Below, in pieces: positions 10,463-21,628 of a stretch of 64,000 nucleotides of DNA; within the stretch, counting starts at the first letter, position 1, and the number at the start of each line of letters is the position of its first letter. Location: positions 191,393,189 to 191,457,188 of the forward strand of contig CM042697.1 of NCBI GenBank assembly GCA_023614405.1. Reading direction: 5' to 3'. The position numbers were made by a program, and so were the translations under genes. This stretch comes from Avena insularis. Lineage: Eukaryota > Streptophyta > Magnoliopsida > Poales > Poaceae. A model generated the notes under the pieces. That model saw only the letters and a list, made by a program, of their open reading frames with translations, did not search any database and had not been told where the DNA came from.

Positions 10463-11295
10463 TGTAGGGGTTCATAGAATGAAACACAAAAAAATTCTAC
10501 CACATGAACACACACAATCCAAGATCTAATCTACTAGATTGGTGAAACGAGTTGATAGAGTACTAACCCTCGAAGATTCCAAAGTGGTTAACGATATCGG
10601 ATTCTCGTGGGTGATGTAGTCATTTACTTGCCGATCTCAAGATCGCATAGATGATACTTCCGACGCCGCGTTCCGCCAAGGCTCCCATACTCGGTCACAC
10701 GTTCGATACTAGATGAAGACCTTCCTCTCCCTTGTTCCAGCAGGTAGCGAAGGTTATAGATCTCTCCTCATGATTCCAGCAGCACGACGGCGTGGTGGTG
10801 GAAATAGAGGGGAAATCCCGCAGGGCTTTGCCTAAGACGGAGCGGGTATGGTGTAGTAGAAGAGGGCCTCGCTAATCTAGGGTTTAGAGAGCCGAGGTTT
10901 AGAGGTGGTGGCCGATGACTAGTAGAGGGTCTAGGCGGCGGCTACTTTAGAGGGATCTAAATTGGCGACGGCTTGAGAGGGATGTGCACAATCTAGGGAG
11001 GTGGTTTGGTGGAGGGGAGTCCTCCCCAACTCCTCCTTGTGGCCGGAGGCAATGGGAGGAAGGAATCCTCCCCTAGGTGGGATTCCTTTCCTCCCTCCAC
11101 TAGGCAACCATGTTGGGATTTGACTTTTTCAAATTGGCGTTTGACTTTCAAACTAGAGTTTGATTTCTCTCTTCCCATTGCCCAGCCAAGTGACCTAGGA
11201 CATGATGCAACCATTCCACTTTGTCATGACACATCCATGTACACTTCCCTCTCCGGATCGGTGGACCTTCTAGACCCTTCTAAAACATTCCGGTG
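10463..11295 (-). repeat. Inverted partial LTR of the Copia 1 family
   Basis: The reverse complement matches the last part (about 860 bp without the TRIM) of the Copia 1 LTR, ending in CCCCTACA at 10463. No tRNA-Met primer-binding site follows the LTR end (to the left), so it is a 3' LTR or a solo LTR rather than a 5' LTR. The start of the LTR is missing because the Gypsy element begins at 11296 within it. It carries no TRIM. Confidence 0.85.
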
Positions 11296-11783
11296 TGACA
11301 TGGATATACCCTACGGGTGCCTCATATTAGTATACCCGGTCTAGCCCAGTGAAGGCCCACGTGAGGAATTGCTTCCCAAGGAGACTTCGGGTGGCCCAAG
11401 CCCAACGGAAGTTCGACTCCTTGGAGGGCACAACTAGTGGTAGATAGATTTTCAAAGGGTCCATCCCTAGATTGTAACCGGCTCGACCTACCCCCAGGAC
11501 CTGGCCTATCTATATAAAGGCCAGGAGAGCAGGGCGAGGAGGATCTTACCAACTCATACACACACCTCACGCCAGATCACATCTGTGCACCCCTGTAACC
11601 TTCGGTTCTGCCATAATCAAGAACAAACAAGAAGGAGTAGCGTTGTCCCTCTGGGGGCCTGAACCTGAGTAAACCTCGTGTCCCCTTGTTGCGTGTTTGT
11701 TAACCGTCTCGCGATATCCATTATCACCATCTTCTCCAAAACCAAAGTCCATAACAATGGGCATTGATGAGTCGAACCCTCAT
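11296..11783 (+). repeat. 5' LTR of the Gypsy element
   Basis: It starts TGACATGGATATACCC, as does the partial 3' LTR at 32351. A TATA box TATATAAAG lies at 11511-11519. The end is placed at the CA near 11782, a few bases before the primer-binding site; it could be three bases later. Confidence 0.85.
11511..11519 (+). promoter_or_regulatory. TATA box in the Gypsy 5' LTR
   Basis: TATATAAAG stands about 215 bp into the LTR, the usual arrangement for pol II transcription from an LTR. The corresponding part of the 3' LTR is missing because that copy stops just before it. Confidence 0.65.
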
Positions 11784-11787
11784 CAAC

Positions 11788-11804
11788 TGGCGCCGTCTAT
11801 GGGA
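11788..11804 (+). promoter_or_regulatory. Gypsy primer-binding site
   Basis: TGGCGCCGTCTATGGGA lies five bases after the LTR. It starts with TGGCGCC, as primer-binding sites of this Gypsy group do. The ATG of the gag frame (11799) overlaps its end. Confidence 0.75.
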
Positions 11805-13978
11805 ACTGAGGACGCTAATCATGCAGTCGTGAAGGTTCCATCCGGAGCGATCTATGATTCCTTGGCAACAAAGAATCGCCTCCTCTTCGGTGCTTTCGAC
11901 TTCACCACTCACTCGCCGGCCACCCACAAAGATTTCGAGTCATTAGGCGATGGATTCGAGATGTTGTTCGGAAGCTTCTTCTTCCAGGTGGGCATGACTG
12001 GCACCCTCTGCCTCCCAAAGAGGGTACCACTTCCATCAATCAGGCCTACCTCGTGGGTCCAACCTATCGATGCCCCGCGGATGTCGTCGCTGACGGACGA
12101 TTCAGATGACAGCAAGAGCTACAACTTTGATCTCTGCGACCCTCCTATGGAGGAAGGAACCTACGGTTCCGGATCTAAGAGCTGCGGGAGCAACGATCTC
12201 TCCTCGCACTACCTATGTGCCTCCATCCATAACGGTGATGTAAACGATGGCACATATCCGCCACTGGATCCCCTCCCAACCCTCAGGCTGAAAACGGAGG
12301 AAATGGGGCACCCTCGCAAAATCCCAAAGGGAATAGGGCGCCCCAAGGCAATGAGGGAATAAACCGTGTCCGCAATGAAATCCACCTCAACGACGAAGGC
12401 TGGGAGACGGTGCGCAACGCCATACAGGGCACTCACCCTTTACCAATCGACGCTCCCCGTGACATGTTGATGGGCTATCACTGGCTCTTGATAGAGGAGC
12501 ACAATCGACAGGTCAAGAATCAAGCCGAACTCGACAAGCGTAGCGATCGGCTGACGAATCAAGCATGTTGCGCTCTCCGCTGGCAGCTCTACCTTGAAGG
12601 GCAACAACGCTGGCAAATACCACTCTCGCCTAGAGTGTATGGACCCCGCAGCACGACGCGAGGCCACCAAGGCACTCGACATGTCGTTCATGACGATGGA
12701 CTCGCATGGCAACGTCATGCCCAAGACGCCGCAGGTCGTGGTCATGATGGCTACCATGTACCTCGCATCCAACCCGCCACCGGCGGGATACCCAAGGAAC
12801 GCGATCACAAGTCTTTTCTTGTAGGCATCAGACTCATCGGAGCTGTGCTCCACGATGAAACACCCGTGGAGCCAAAAAATAAGGCTACGGTAAAGTTCAC
12901 TCGAAGCCGCATGCCCTCATCCGAGGAGGAAGAGCATGACCTACCTCGATGCCGCCGTAGCCCACAACGCAGGAGCAACAACTACGACGCTCGTAGCGAG
13001 CTCACACAGCGCAAGATCGACAAATCACGTGCCAAGCGCGCGTGCTCAATAGAGTCCGAAGACGATGCCGGGGAGCTGTGTGGCGCCAGGTGCTTCAGCA
13101 GGACCGTTCGGCAATCACGGATGCCGAAGAAATTCAAGCTCACTTTGGACAACCCAAAGTTTGACTGCACACAGGAGCCGAAAACTTGGCTCGATGACCA
13201 CCTGTCATCGGTCAAGATCCACTGCAGGACCAAAAGCACAGCCATGCAGTGCCTCCAGCTGCAGCTGATAGGCGCAACCCGGGCCTGGCTCAGCAGCCTC
13301 CCTTCCGGCTCCATCCGTAGCTAGGAAGAGCTGTCGTACAACTTCATCCGCAACTTCAAGGGCACCAGCATGAGACCAGCCTCAGTCGAGGAGTTATGAG
13401 CATGCTGCAAGCGGTCCAACCAGTCCATCCGCTCGTATATACTGTACAGGTCTATCATCAAGAACTCCACCGCAAACATCTCTGAGGAGAGGGCAATCGA
13501 CGCCTTCAAAGATGGCGTCAGGCGCCCTGAATTCACAGAGGAGCTTGGGCGCGTCAAGCCCAAAACCATCAATCACCTGATGTACACCGCCAATCGTTGG
13601 GCCGATGGTGAAGATACCGCCAATCGAGCATGTTCGAATGACGAAGATGACTTTGGCCCTAGGCGTGATCGCCGAGGAAAGAGAAGATTGCGCATATACG
13701 ATGACCGCGAAGAGGTCGACATGGTTGCGGCTGGCTACACCGACCACCGTGATGATAGCAACCGCAACAGCGGGTACTGTGGTGGCAACTACAGCGACAC
13801 CGGAAGGCCCACCCAAACATGGCAGCGCAACAACCGCGAGACGATCCATCAACATTCGAAAAGCTGTCGGGGCCCTGCACCATCCACTTTTACATTGACA
13901 AACAAGATGGGAAGAGGAAGGCTAGCCACATGCTAAAAGACTGTAGGGAGTTTCAAAAAATCCACAAGGGCTTCGCCT
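11799..13978 (+). pseudogene. gag: Gypsy gag pseudogene
   Basis: The frame opens at ATG 11799 (MGTEDANHAVVKVP). The N-terminal part is open to 12362, then the reading frame shifts more than once. The retrotrans_gag domain is clear from about 13130: KFKLTLDNPKFDCTQEPKTW, then RAWLSSLPSGSIRS, ISEERAIDAFKDGVRRPEF and KTINHLMYTANRWADGED. A TAG at 13322-13324 replaces a tryptophan expected before EEL, and a TGA near 13397 replaces an arginine. A basic C-terminal region with a knuckle-like stretch (CTIHFYIDKQDG ... KDCREF, out of frame near 13875-13950) follows. Gag would form the particle; this copy is broken. Confidence 0.8.
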
Positions 13979-14079
13979 AGATGCGACGCCAAGCGGTGAA
14001 CCCAATATTCGCACCCGCACCAGGAGGCGTAGCCCATGGGGCTCCACCACTACCACCTGGAAGACCCTCGCAACCTGCG

Positions 14080-14505
14080 ACTGCGCCAACGCAGAATAAC
14101 GGGGCAGACGGATACCCGCCACCACTGCGGTCTATGATGATATTGAAGGGACGCCCAATCAACAGGGTGCAGAAGAAGATCACCCGCCAAGTCAACTTGG
14201 CCGTGACCTCCCCACCAGCCATACCTGAGTACCTCAGCGGCTCGGAGTCGTGCATCACATTCGACCATTCGTATCACCCACGCCAGATACCTCGCCCATG
14301 TCACTCTGCCCTGGTGCTCGAGGCCCAGATCGGAGGATTCGAGATGATCCGCGTCTTCATGTACGGTGGCATCAACTTGATGTTCGCCATCACACTAGCA
14401 GCTATAAGGATCCCGCTATGCAGCCTCGAGGCATTGGACACGATGTTCCATGGCATAGTCCCAGGGAAGGTCATATACCCCCTGGAAAAATATGGCTCGA
14501 CATAA
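14080..14505 (+). pseudogene. Gypsy protease region, active site lost
   Basis: The frame reads ITFDHSYHPRQIPRPCHSAL, then VLEAQIGGFEMIRVFMYGGI and LMFAITLAAIRIPLCSLEAL. In related plant Gypsy elements this is the retropepsin segment, with an Asp-Gly-Gly-Ser-like active site where this copy has Tyr-Gly-Gly-Ile. The catalytic aspartate therefore seems to be replaced. The frame ends at 14505 and reading moves to other frames towards RT. Confidence 0.65.
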
Positions 14506-14929
14506 TCTTTGGCAAGCCCGAAAACTTCAGGCGTGAGCAGCTGGAGTTCGAAGTGGTGGAGTGGCCCTCACAGTAGCACGCCATCCTCGGGCGTGTGGCA
14601 TTCACAAGATTCCTAGCAGTACCGCACTATGCGTACCTTCTACTGAATATGCCAGGACCCAGGGCGTCAGCATCATCCCAGGAAGCTTCACCAGCTTGGA
14701 CAGCTGCGATAGTGACTTCAACAGAATCTACCAATCGTTCGGCATGCAGGAGGAGCTCACAAGGCTAAAGGAGGTCACAAAAATTGGGGCACCCCCAGTC
14801 ACCAGGCAAAACGCACATGATATGTTGCTCGACTCCACAGTCAACACTAAAAAGGTGCAGGTCCACCTGACAGATGCATCCAAGACGGCGCTGATCGCCA
14901 ATGACCCGAGCCCCGCATAGGAAAGCACG

Positions 14930-15890
14930 CTCGTCGAATTCCTCCGTGAGCACTGGGAAATTTTCGCCTGGTGTCCTGCGGACATGCCAGGAGTTCCCAA
15001 GGAATTTTCCGAGAATGCACTCAATGTGTTTCCAGATGCAAATCCAGTTAAATAGTCGATGCATCAACTATCCGAGCCAAGAGCCGAAGCCGTTGGTATC
15101 GAAGTCAACAGAATCCTCGATGCCAAATTCATTAGGGAGATAAAGGAAAGTGAGTGGCTGGCCAACCCCGTGCTAGTCCCTAAGAAGGACACGGACATCC
15201 TGCAGATGTGTGTGGACTTCACGTCGCTTAACAAGCACTGCCCTAAGGAACACTTTCCTCTACCATGGATCAATCAAATCATTGACTCCACTTCAGGATG
15301 CAAGAGACTCTTGTTCCTCGATGCCTACTGATGCTACAATCAAATTCGGCTGAAGGCCGAAGATCAGGATAAAATAGCATTCATCACGCCATTCGGAGTG
15401 TTCTGCTACAACACTATACCCTTCGGGAAGAAGAACGCGGGCGCCACATATCAACGATGCATGCAGGCTTGCTTGAAGATCCAGATCGGTCGCAATGTAT
15501 AGGTCTATGTCGATGATATATTCATAAAGACCAAGAAGGCCAGAACGCTCATCGACGATCTCCGCGAGACGTTTGATAACCTCGATCACTACAAGATCAA
15601 GATGAACCCACACAAGTGCGCCTTCAGCGTCCCGTCTGGCCAATTACTCGGGTATTTCGTCTTTCGGCGTGGCATCGAGGCTAACCCGAAGAAAATCAGG
15701 GCTATACTAGACATGGAGAATCCCAAGAACCTCAAAGGAGTCCCGCAACTAGCGGGGCGAATCGTGACGCTCAGCAGGTTCATCAGCCGCATGGGTGAGA
15801 AGGACCTCCCTTTCTATTAGCTACTTCGCAAGTCCGACAAATTCGAGTGGACGGCCAAAGCAGACGAGGCATTCGAGGACCTCAAGTGCC
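14930..15890 (+). pseudogene. rt: Gypsy reverse transcriptase pseudogene
   Basis: The RVT_1 domain is recognised from ILDAKFIREIKESEWLANPV and VLVPKKDTDILQMCVDFTSL, then LLFLDAY with a stop (15329-15331) before CYNQIRLKAEDQDKIAF. Next come TPFGVFCYNTIPFG and NAGATYQRCM; a TAG (15500-15502) follows just before VYVDDIFIKTKKARTL. FLDAY and YVDD supply the catalytic aspartates. LGYFVFRRGIEANPKKIRAI follows and a further stop falls at 15818-15820. At least three in-frame stops make it inactive. A connection segment continues towards RNase H in shifted frames. Confidence 0.88.
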
Positions 15891-16320
15891 AAAGGAAAGG
15901 GAGCTCCTGCTGCTATACATCGTAGCCACGCATCAGGTGGTCAGCACAACACTCGTGGTCGAATGACCCGAAGACGACAAGACCCACGGGGTACAACGCC
16001 TGGTGTACTACCTCAGCGAGGTACTGGCCAGAACAAAGCAAAGGTACCCCCACTACCAGAAGGTCTCCAACGGCATATTCATGACGGCACGCCGATTGAG
16101 CCATTACTTTCAGGAGCATCAAATCGTGGTAATCAATGACGCGCCCCTGTCGAACATCCTGAACAACCCCGAAGCCACTGGGCGAATAGCCTTGTGGAGC
16201 ATCGAGCTGCCTCATCGAGACATCATATATGAGTGGCGTACCACCATCAAGTCTCAGGTGATTCCTGACTTCCTCGTCCACTGGATGGATCTCCAGCTAC
16301 CGGACACTCCGGACATGTCC
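15891..16320 (+). pseudogene. Gypsy RT connection / RNase H-like region, broken
   Basis: After a frameshift near 15895 the frame at 16003-16323 reads VYYLSEVLARTKQRYPHYQK and RLSHYFQEHQIVVINDAPLS, then GRIALWSIELPHRDIIYEWR. This is the tether-type RNase H domain that follows RT in Gypsy polyproteins. It ends with a TAG at 16321-16323 directly before the second RNase H domain. Confidence 0.7.
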
Positions 16321-16764
16321 TAGTGCTAGACAATGCACTTTGATGGCTCTAAGCCCGAGGCTGGAGCAGGAGCTGGTGTCATATTGACGTCCCCCCAAGG
16401 GAACAAGATGAAATATGTCCTTCAAATGAAGTTCCACGCATCTAACAATGAGGCCGAATATGAGGCACTCATACACGGCATGAGGATGGCCAAGGTGTGC
16501 GGCGCCACACGCCTCGTCATCTATGGCGACTCCAATCTCGTCGTACAACAGACGATGAACGACTGTGATGCTCATAGTGCCAACATGATCACATATCATG
16601 CGCTCTACAACTCACTCGAAGGGGACTTTGATGGCTACGAACTCCGACACATTGGCAGGGAAAGCAATGAAGAGGATGACAAGCTCAACAACATTGGCTC
16701 CACCTATGCCCCGATGCCACCAGGTGTGTTCCTTGAGAAAATCTGCGTACTCTCCATCAAGTGA
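16321..16764 (+). pseudogene. rnh: Gypsy archaeal-type RNase H domain
   Basis: The frame carries MHFDGSKPEAGAGAGVIL, SNNEAEYEALIHGMRMAK, IYGDSNLVVQQ and HIGRESNEEDDKLNN, with the acidic set D, E, D, D of an aRNase H. A second RNase H after RT is characteristic of Tat-lineage Gypsy elements. The frame is open for about 145 codons between a stop at its front and one at 16762-16764. Confidence 0.75.
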
Positions 16765-16938
16765 AAATTCCCGAAGGACACAATTGAAGCCGCGGTACAC
16801 TCAGGGGCTGCGCCACCCGAGAAATCCAAAGAGCCTGAAAAGCTCGACACGAAGGTCGAACTGGTGAGCCTCATGCAGGTCATGGCGGTTGAGCAGACGT
16901 GGACCCAACCATACCTCCGCTACCTGATAAGCAAGTAG
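16765..16938 (+). pseudogene. Linker between RNase H and integrase
   Basis: Open sequence in the same frame (KFPKDTIEAAVHSGAAPP, then WTQPYLRYLISK) ends with a TAG at 16936-16938, just before the integrase. It matches the kind of linker seen in plant Gypsy polyproteins; no catalytic motif is present. Confidence 0.5.
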
Positions 16939-18134
16939 ATGCCTGAGGACCCGACAGACGCCCGACGCATATCTCGCCGATTAAAGGCCTTCACCATCAT
17001 TAATGGCGAGTTGTACAAGCGTAGCATTTATGGTGTGATCCAACGATGCGTCACCAATAGTGACCGGAAAAGCATCCTCCTAGACATCCATGAGGGTATC
17101 TGCAGTCACCATGCATGCAGCCGCGCTCTGGTTGCCAAGGATCTACGAGCTGGCTTCTATTGGCCAACCGCAATGAACGACACCAAGGAGATCGTTCAGA
17201 GGTGCAACGCATGTCAGAGGTATGCAAACAAGCCACACACGCCTGGATAGGAGCTACGACCCATACCATCGGCTTGGCCCTTCGCCTAGTGGGGACTCGA
17301 AATGATCGGCAAGCTGCCCAAATCCTCTCCAGGGGGCATGTTTTCCTCCTAGTGGCGGTCGACAAATTTTCAAAGTGGATCAAGGCCATGCATGTTACTA
17401 ACCAAAGCGGCGCCACCGCCGTCAAGTTTTTCGAGTCCATTGTCTACAGGTTTGGAGTACCCCATAGCATCATAACGGACAATGGCTTGAAATTCACCTC
17501 GAAGGAGTTCCGAGGCTTCTGCGAAAACTTCGGAATCAATGTCACATATGCCTCCGGGGCGCACCCGCTGACCAATGGTCAGGTCGAAAAGGCCAACGGT
17601 CTCATCGGAAGCGGCATCAAGAAGCGGCTACTGCGCCCACTCGAAAGGCTCGCGGAAGCCTAGGCAGACGAGCTACCCTCCGTCCTATGGAGCCTGCTCA
17701 CAATGCCAAACAGCTCAACTGGCTACACACTCTTCTTCATGGTGCATGGAGCCGAAGCCATGTTGCCTGCTAAGGTACGCTACAAGGCCCCACGGGTCAT
17801 CGCCTACAACGAAGCCGAATCATCGTCCACACTCAAAGATGTCGTCGATACACTGGATGAAGCTCGTGACATCGTCGCGGCTCGCTCAGCGGTGTACCAG
17901 CAGAGTCTCCGCAACTATCACAGCCGTCGACTACGCCCAAGGTCCTTCGTCGAAGGAGACCTCGTTCTGCGACTCAAGCAGGAAGGGCACCTAAAGCTCG
18001 AGTCATCCTGGGAAGGACCCTACATCTTCACTGAAGTAATCCCAGGTGACGCCTACCGCCTAAAGGACGTCGAGTCAGGAGTCGAATACTCCAATCCCTG
18101 GAACATCACAAAACTGTGGCGCTTCTACCCATAG
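16939..18134 (+). pseudogene. int: Gypsy integrase, catalytic triad kept, frames broken
   Basis: The zinc-binding part is SHHACSRALVAKDLRAGFYW followed by IVQRCNACQRYANKPH (HHCC type). A stop at 17248-17250 and a frameshift follow. The core has LLVAVDKFSKWIKAM, IITDNGLKFTSKEF and LTNGQVEKANGLI, giving all three acidic residues of the DD35E triad. A TAG at 17661-17663 stands where tryptophan is expected (EA-stop-ADELP). The C-terminal half (17703-18134) is open: AEAMLPAKVRYKAPRV, then WEGPYIFTEVIPGDAYRL and ITKLWRFYP, with no chromodomain. Confidence 0.88.
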
Positions 18135-18466
18135 TTGTCTTTTACTTTCAGTAAGGCTATTCAGCTAAACACTGTACCTCCTACATTACGATTAATATAA
18201 GCTAAGTTCCTTGGCCCAAAATTTCGCCTCTTACATTTTTTATTGATAAAATACACTCTGAGGCCGCACCTCACTATACGACTTCATTGATTGACAACAA
18301 CGCATATAACCTGAGTAGATGACCATGTTAGGCTAACGAAAAGGACATGCACAGTCTATAATTAAACAATGTACTACATGCCAATATATACAACTTTAAA
18401 AGGGCATTAAAAGCCCACTCGACAATATACAGACTTTACATTGTTTCATTTTATAATTTACAGGAC
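18135..18466. other. Spacer between convergent pol and antisense gene
   Basis: AT-rich, non-coding. The sense pol ends at 18134 and the antisense gene ends at 18467, so the two genes converge here. Terminators or polyadenylation signals for both could lie in this stretch, but I see no decisive signal. Confidence 0.5.
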
Positions 18467-18814
18467 TCAACCATGCTGGAGCAGAACGTTCGTCCGCTCC
18501 TCAAACACATCCACAATCTCTTTAGCATATTGCGCCACCGCTGCGTAGTGTACACGCATATCCCTCGCCATACCACCCGAAGGAGGAGGTGGCCCAGCTA
18601 CTATCTCCTCAAGGTTGAGATCGCGACGATGCAACCGAACAAGCGACAGGGCTGCCTTCACACCCTCTACCAGCTGATGGCGCACTAGTTCCTTCATGTG
18701 GCTTGTATCGTGAAATTTTCCAAACAAGGCCAAGAAGCTGGAGGGTGCAGAGTCCAGGGGAACATCATGGCCCAGATCGCTTCGCGTGACGACTTTGCCT
18801 TCTTCAGCACCCAA
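18467..18814 (-). pseudogene. C-terminal part of the Gypsy antisense gene
   Basis: The minus-strand frame reads GHDVPLDSAPSSFLALFGKF, then VRHQLVEGVKAALSLVRLHR and YAAVAQYAKEIVDVFEERTN, ending at 18467. This resembles the C-terminal end of the protein often annotated as putative gypsy type transposon in grasses. It is probably a separate exon of the gene whose start lies at 31003. Confidence 0.55.
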
Positions 18815-19422
18815 ATCACTTGATGGACGCTATCTTGCACCATCGCAAGGACAATCTCTCGGTCGTGGTCCATCTAGAAGAAGCAGCCGGCATCCAACTC
18901 TTGTTGCGTCAAGCAATTCATTCGAATTGCAACACGCTCTTTCTCTTCCTTCGGAAGAATATTTACAACTGAAAAACGCAGCAAGTGAGGTGACATAAAA
19001 CACCTGGCATAGTCGAAGGGACAAAGGCTCATGGTGACTTACATTGGAGTTGCTCGCCAACCAGTCGAAATTCCTCAAGAAGAAACTCTTCCCTAGCAGC
19101 GGCCTGTTCGGCCTTGGACTACGAAACATCCGCATGACCACGGATACTGAGAACCTCTTTCTCTAGGCTTCGATGCAATCACGCATAAATGGCAACTGCG
19201 ATGCCTCGCTCAATGATGGAAAAGAGCCACACACAGGAGAAGGCGTAACCACTAGATCTGCACTCGAAGGACCCTAAGGGTGCACAAGCAAACATAAAAA
19301 TCACGAAACTCGACAACGGTCAAAAGATGCATTCATATTTACACAAATATAGCCACTACGTGGTAGAGTAACACTTGTTCAGCTCAAAAGCATTACATGC
19401 ACAGGAAAAGAAAGAAACTAAA
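18815..19422 (-). other. Probable intron/linker of the antisense gene
   Basis: No convincing frame joins the two flanking antisense segments here. Short minus-strand frames exist but lack recognisable motifs. Splicing within this region is inferred, not shown. Confidence 0.3.
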
Positions 19423-20034
19423 CTAGGCGACAATATTCGGAGAAGCTTCGGGTCTAGACTGTTTAGCCTTGGCCACTCGCTGCTGCTCTAGTGAGTAGGT
19501 GGCCAGGAGATCGATCATCTTAGGACCAAAATGCTTGCAGTAGGAGGCGAAGGAAGCAAACGCTAACTCGGTTCCATCCTCCGCCGTCGGCATCCTGGAC
19601 GTGACCTGCTGAAGATCCAACTGAGCGCCAGACACCATTGCCATCGCCAGTCCCATCGCAGCACCAACCCCTTTCTGCGCCCGCTTATACTTTTTCAGAG
19701 CATCATCCATCAGAGAGTTCGCGAGGGAGTCAACGTCTTCAAGGGAAACGCCCTTCGGGTTGATCTCCTTGTAGAAGAGGGTGAGGACGTTCTTGGCCTT
19801 GTCGAGCGATTCCAAGGCAGAGGTGCAGCGATCTTCAATCGCTGCAATAGTGTCTGCCAGGGGATCCCCATGCTCTAGGGCGCTACGATCAAACGTAACA
19901 CCAGAAGCATCTGCCGGAAAAGGCACAACCTTTGGATGAGACAAAAGGAAATGCACCTGAATAATATCCAACTCTAAGGATGAACATGGCTTACCGCATA
20001 TCTCTTTGGCAGCAGCCATAAGCTTTTTAGCCAT
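19423..20034 (-). pseudogene. Antisense gene, helical central segment
   Basis: A 203-codon minus-strand frame (MAKKLMAAAKEICGKP at its start) reads PFPADASGVTFDRSALEHGD, then KNVLTLFYKEINPKGVSLED, DDALKKYKRAQKGVGAAMGL and HFGPKMIDLLATYSLEQQRV. It looks mostly alpha-helical with no catalytic motif. In Tat-lineage elements such segments belong to the antisense ORF of unknown function. The ATG may be internal to a longer spliced message. Confidence 0.6.
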
Positions 20035-21104
20035 GGCTTTCTCCCGCGACGCTGTGGCAACCGCGAGATGCTGCTCACGGTCCTTAACCTCTTTCTGTTG
20101 GCACTTGAGGGCCTCTCCAGCATCATTTACTTTGGTCTTCGCTTGGCCGAGACTCTTTTTGAGTGCATTCAGCTTGTGGAAGGCATCGTTGTTCTCATCT
20201 GCAACATTGGGCAGAGAAAGATCAACACAAGAAAATTTTATGTCAACACTTCCAATCGAACAGAAGAAACCTATGCACCTTGGAGCTGTTTGAGGTCGCC
20301 CTCCAAAGAAAGATGCTGCTGGATGAGTCGATTGTCATCACGAACAAAGGGCTACATAGGAATCAATGCAACTGATGAATAAAAGGCGCAAGGGCTCACT
20401 CACAAGAAATAACGAAAAACTTACGTGGTTAGCTAAATACTCCGAAGGTTTTGTTTTGTGTCTTCCGAACAACGAGCCACGAGCCCCTTGACATAGGGAG
20501 CTCGAGTTGTCATTGTCGGAGTCGGCCACTATCTTGGGGAATGACGAAGCAGGCTTTGATTCCGCATACATCACTTCGAGCTCCTCCTCAAGGGACTCTT
20601 CTGAAGGATTACTACTAGCATATACAAGGCACCAAATAAACAACAAGCTAATACTTAGCATATCAACAACAAAACAAGAAAATGTTAGAAGCTTATGAAG
20701 GAATATCAGATAAGTTGAAGACATGAGCTTCTTTCTTCTTCTTCTTCTTCTTCTTCTTCTTCTTCTTCTTCTTCTTCTTGGCTGGCGGCTGTGGAGCCAT
20801 GGCTCGAACTGGCATAGCCGCAATAGGGGAGGAGGTCACACCCTCATCCCCGCCATGATGCTCGAGGAAGGAGGGACTCTTCGGTGTTGGCGGTGTCACC
20901 CCATCTGAACTCTCGCTCTGGGACCTCTTTTGAGATAACCCTTCGCTCTGATCGGGGGCTTAGGTGGTTGGCGACTGCGCAGGAGGGGAGCTAAGACTCA
21001 GACTCTGCGTCCCCACCATCTAGCGCATCCTCGAACTATTCAGGCAAAGGCGGCATCATGCCCGGTATCTTGAAGTTCTGCGATTCACCAGCACAAGCAA
21101 AAAT
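20035..21104 (-). pseudogene. Antisense gene, middle part with poly-lysine run
   Basis: Minus-strand frames here are short. One (20693-20899) reads TSSPIAAMPVRAMAPQPPAK, then a lysine run encoded by a GAA/AAG microsatellite, and EAHVFNLSDIPS. Another (20338-20823) includes ASSNPSEESLEEELEVMYAE, an acidic stretch. A low-complexity acidic/basic linker is typical of this protein type. Exon borders cannot be fixed from sequence alone. Confidence 0.4.
20733..20779. repeat. (CTT)n microsatellite
   Basis: About 15 CTT units lie in an almost perfect run. Read on the minus strand they give a lysine run inside the antisense gene. Confidence 0.92.
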
Positions 21105-21628
21105 TCAGGCAAAGAAAAAAAGCAGGCAATGAGCACATGAAAAAGAATTACATGCCACTACAGGTTTCACCTGAGGGACCTCCTTCTTCACGTTAAAGGG
21201 GGGAGTCAGAGACTTCCCCGGAAGATCCTCTTTGGCCTTGTGCTTCAGCAGAGGCTGAAGCGCCATGTCAAGGTTAGCCAAAGACCTCTCCTCCAGCAAA
21301 ACCCTTGTAGGGTTATTGGCGCCAATATACAAAAACATCGGATGCGCCCTCCCTTGAAGCGGCTGCACCCGACGCTTGAGGAAGGTGCGAATAATATCAA
21401 TACCGTTGACCTCTTTGCCTAGAATCGGCTGAAGGGCCTCCACCCGCTTATAGAGCTTCTCCACCTCTTCGGATTCACCCTCCAAAATATCGTTTGACCA
21501 TGAACGCTTTCGGGTGATCTTCTTTGTGGAGTTGAATGGGGCGAGCCCTTAATGTTGGCCGTCCAGCTTGACGTCGCGGATGTAGAACCATTTACGCCGC
21601 CACTGCTGGACAGACTCATAGAGATAGA
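21105..21628 (-). pseudogene. Antisense gene, conserved central domain
   Basis: Reading leftward from the Copia insertion site: LYESVQQWRRKWFYIRD, then a stop, then KKITRKRSWSNDILEGESEE, VEALQPILGKEVNGIDIIRT and FLKRRVQPLQGRAHPMFLYI. WRRKWFYIRD and RRVQPLQGRAHPM are hallmark blocks of the grass putative gypsy type transposon (Transposase_28) proteins. The segment joins in frame across the ATAGA duplication to the N-terminal part at 30488-31003, so the gene was split by the nested Copia. Confidence 0.75.
21624..21628. other. Target-site duplication ATAGA, left copy
   Basis: ATAGA directly precedes the LTR start TGTTGGAG and is repeated after the 3' LTR at 30488-30492. Confidence 0.93.

Noticed and set aside
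6248..11295. One Copia element with inverted LTRs as its two ends
   Set aside because: LTRs of one element are direct repeats. The inverted fragment lacks a primer-binding site and belongs to another insertion.
12410..13324. Intact 304-codon gag frame
   Set aside because: Comparison with the known gag pattern shows frame changes in its first half and a TAG in place of tryptophan at its end.
20693..20899. Poly-lysine protein
   Set aside because: The lysine run is a CTT/AAG microsatellite inside the antisense gene, not a separate gene.
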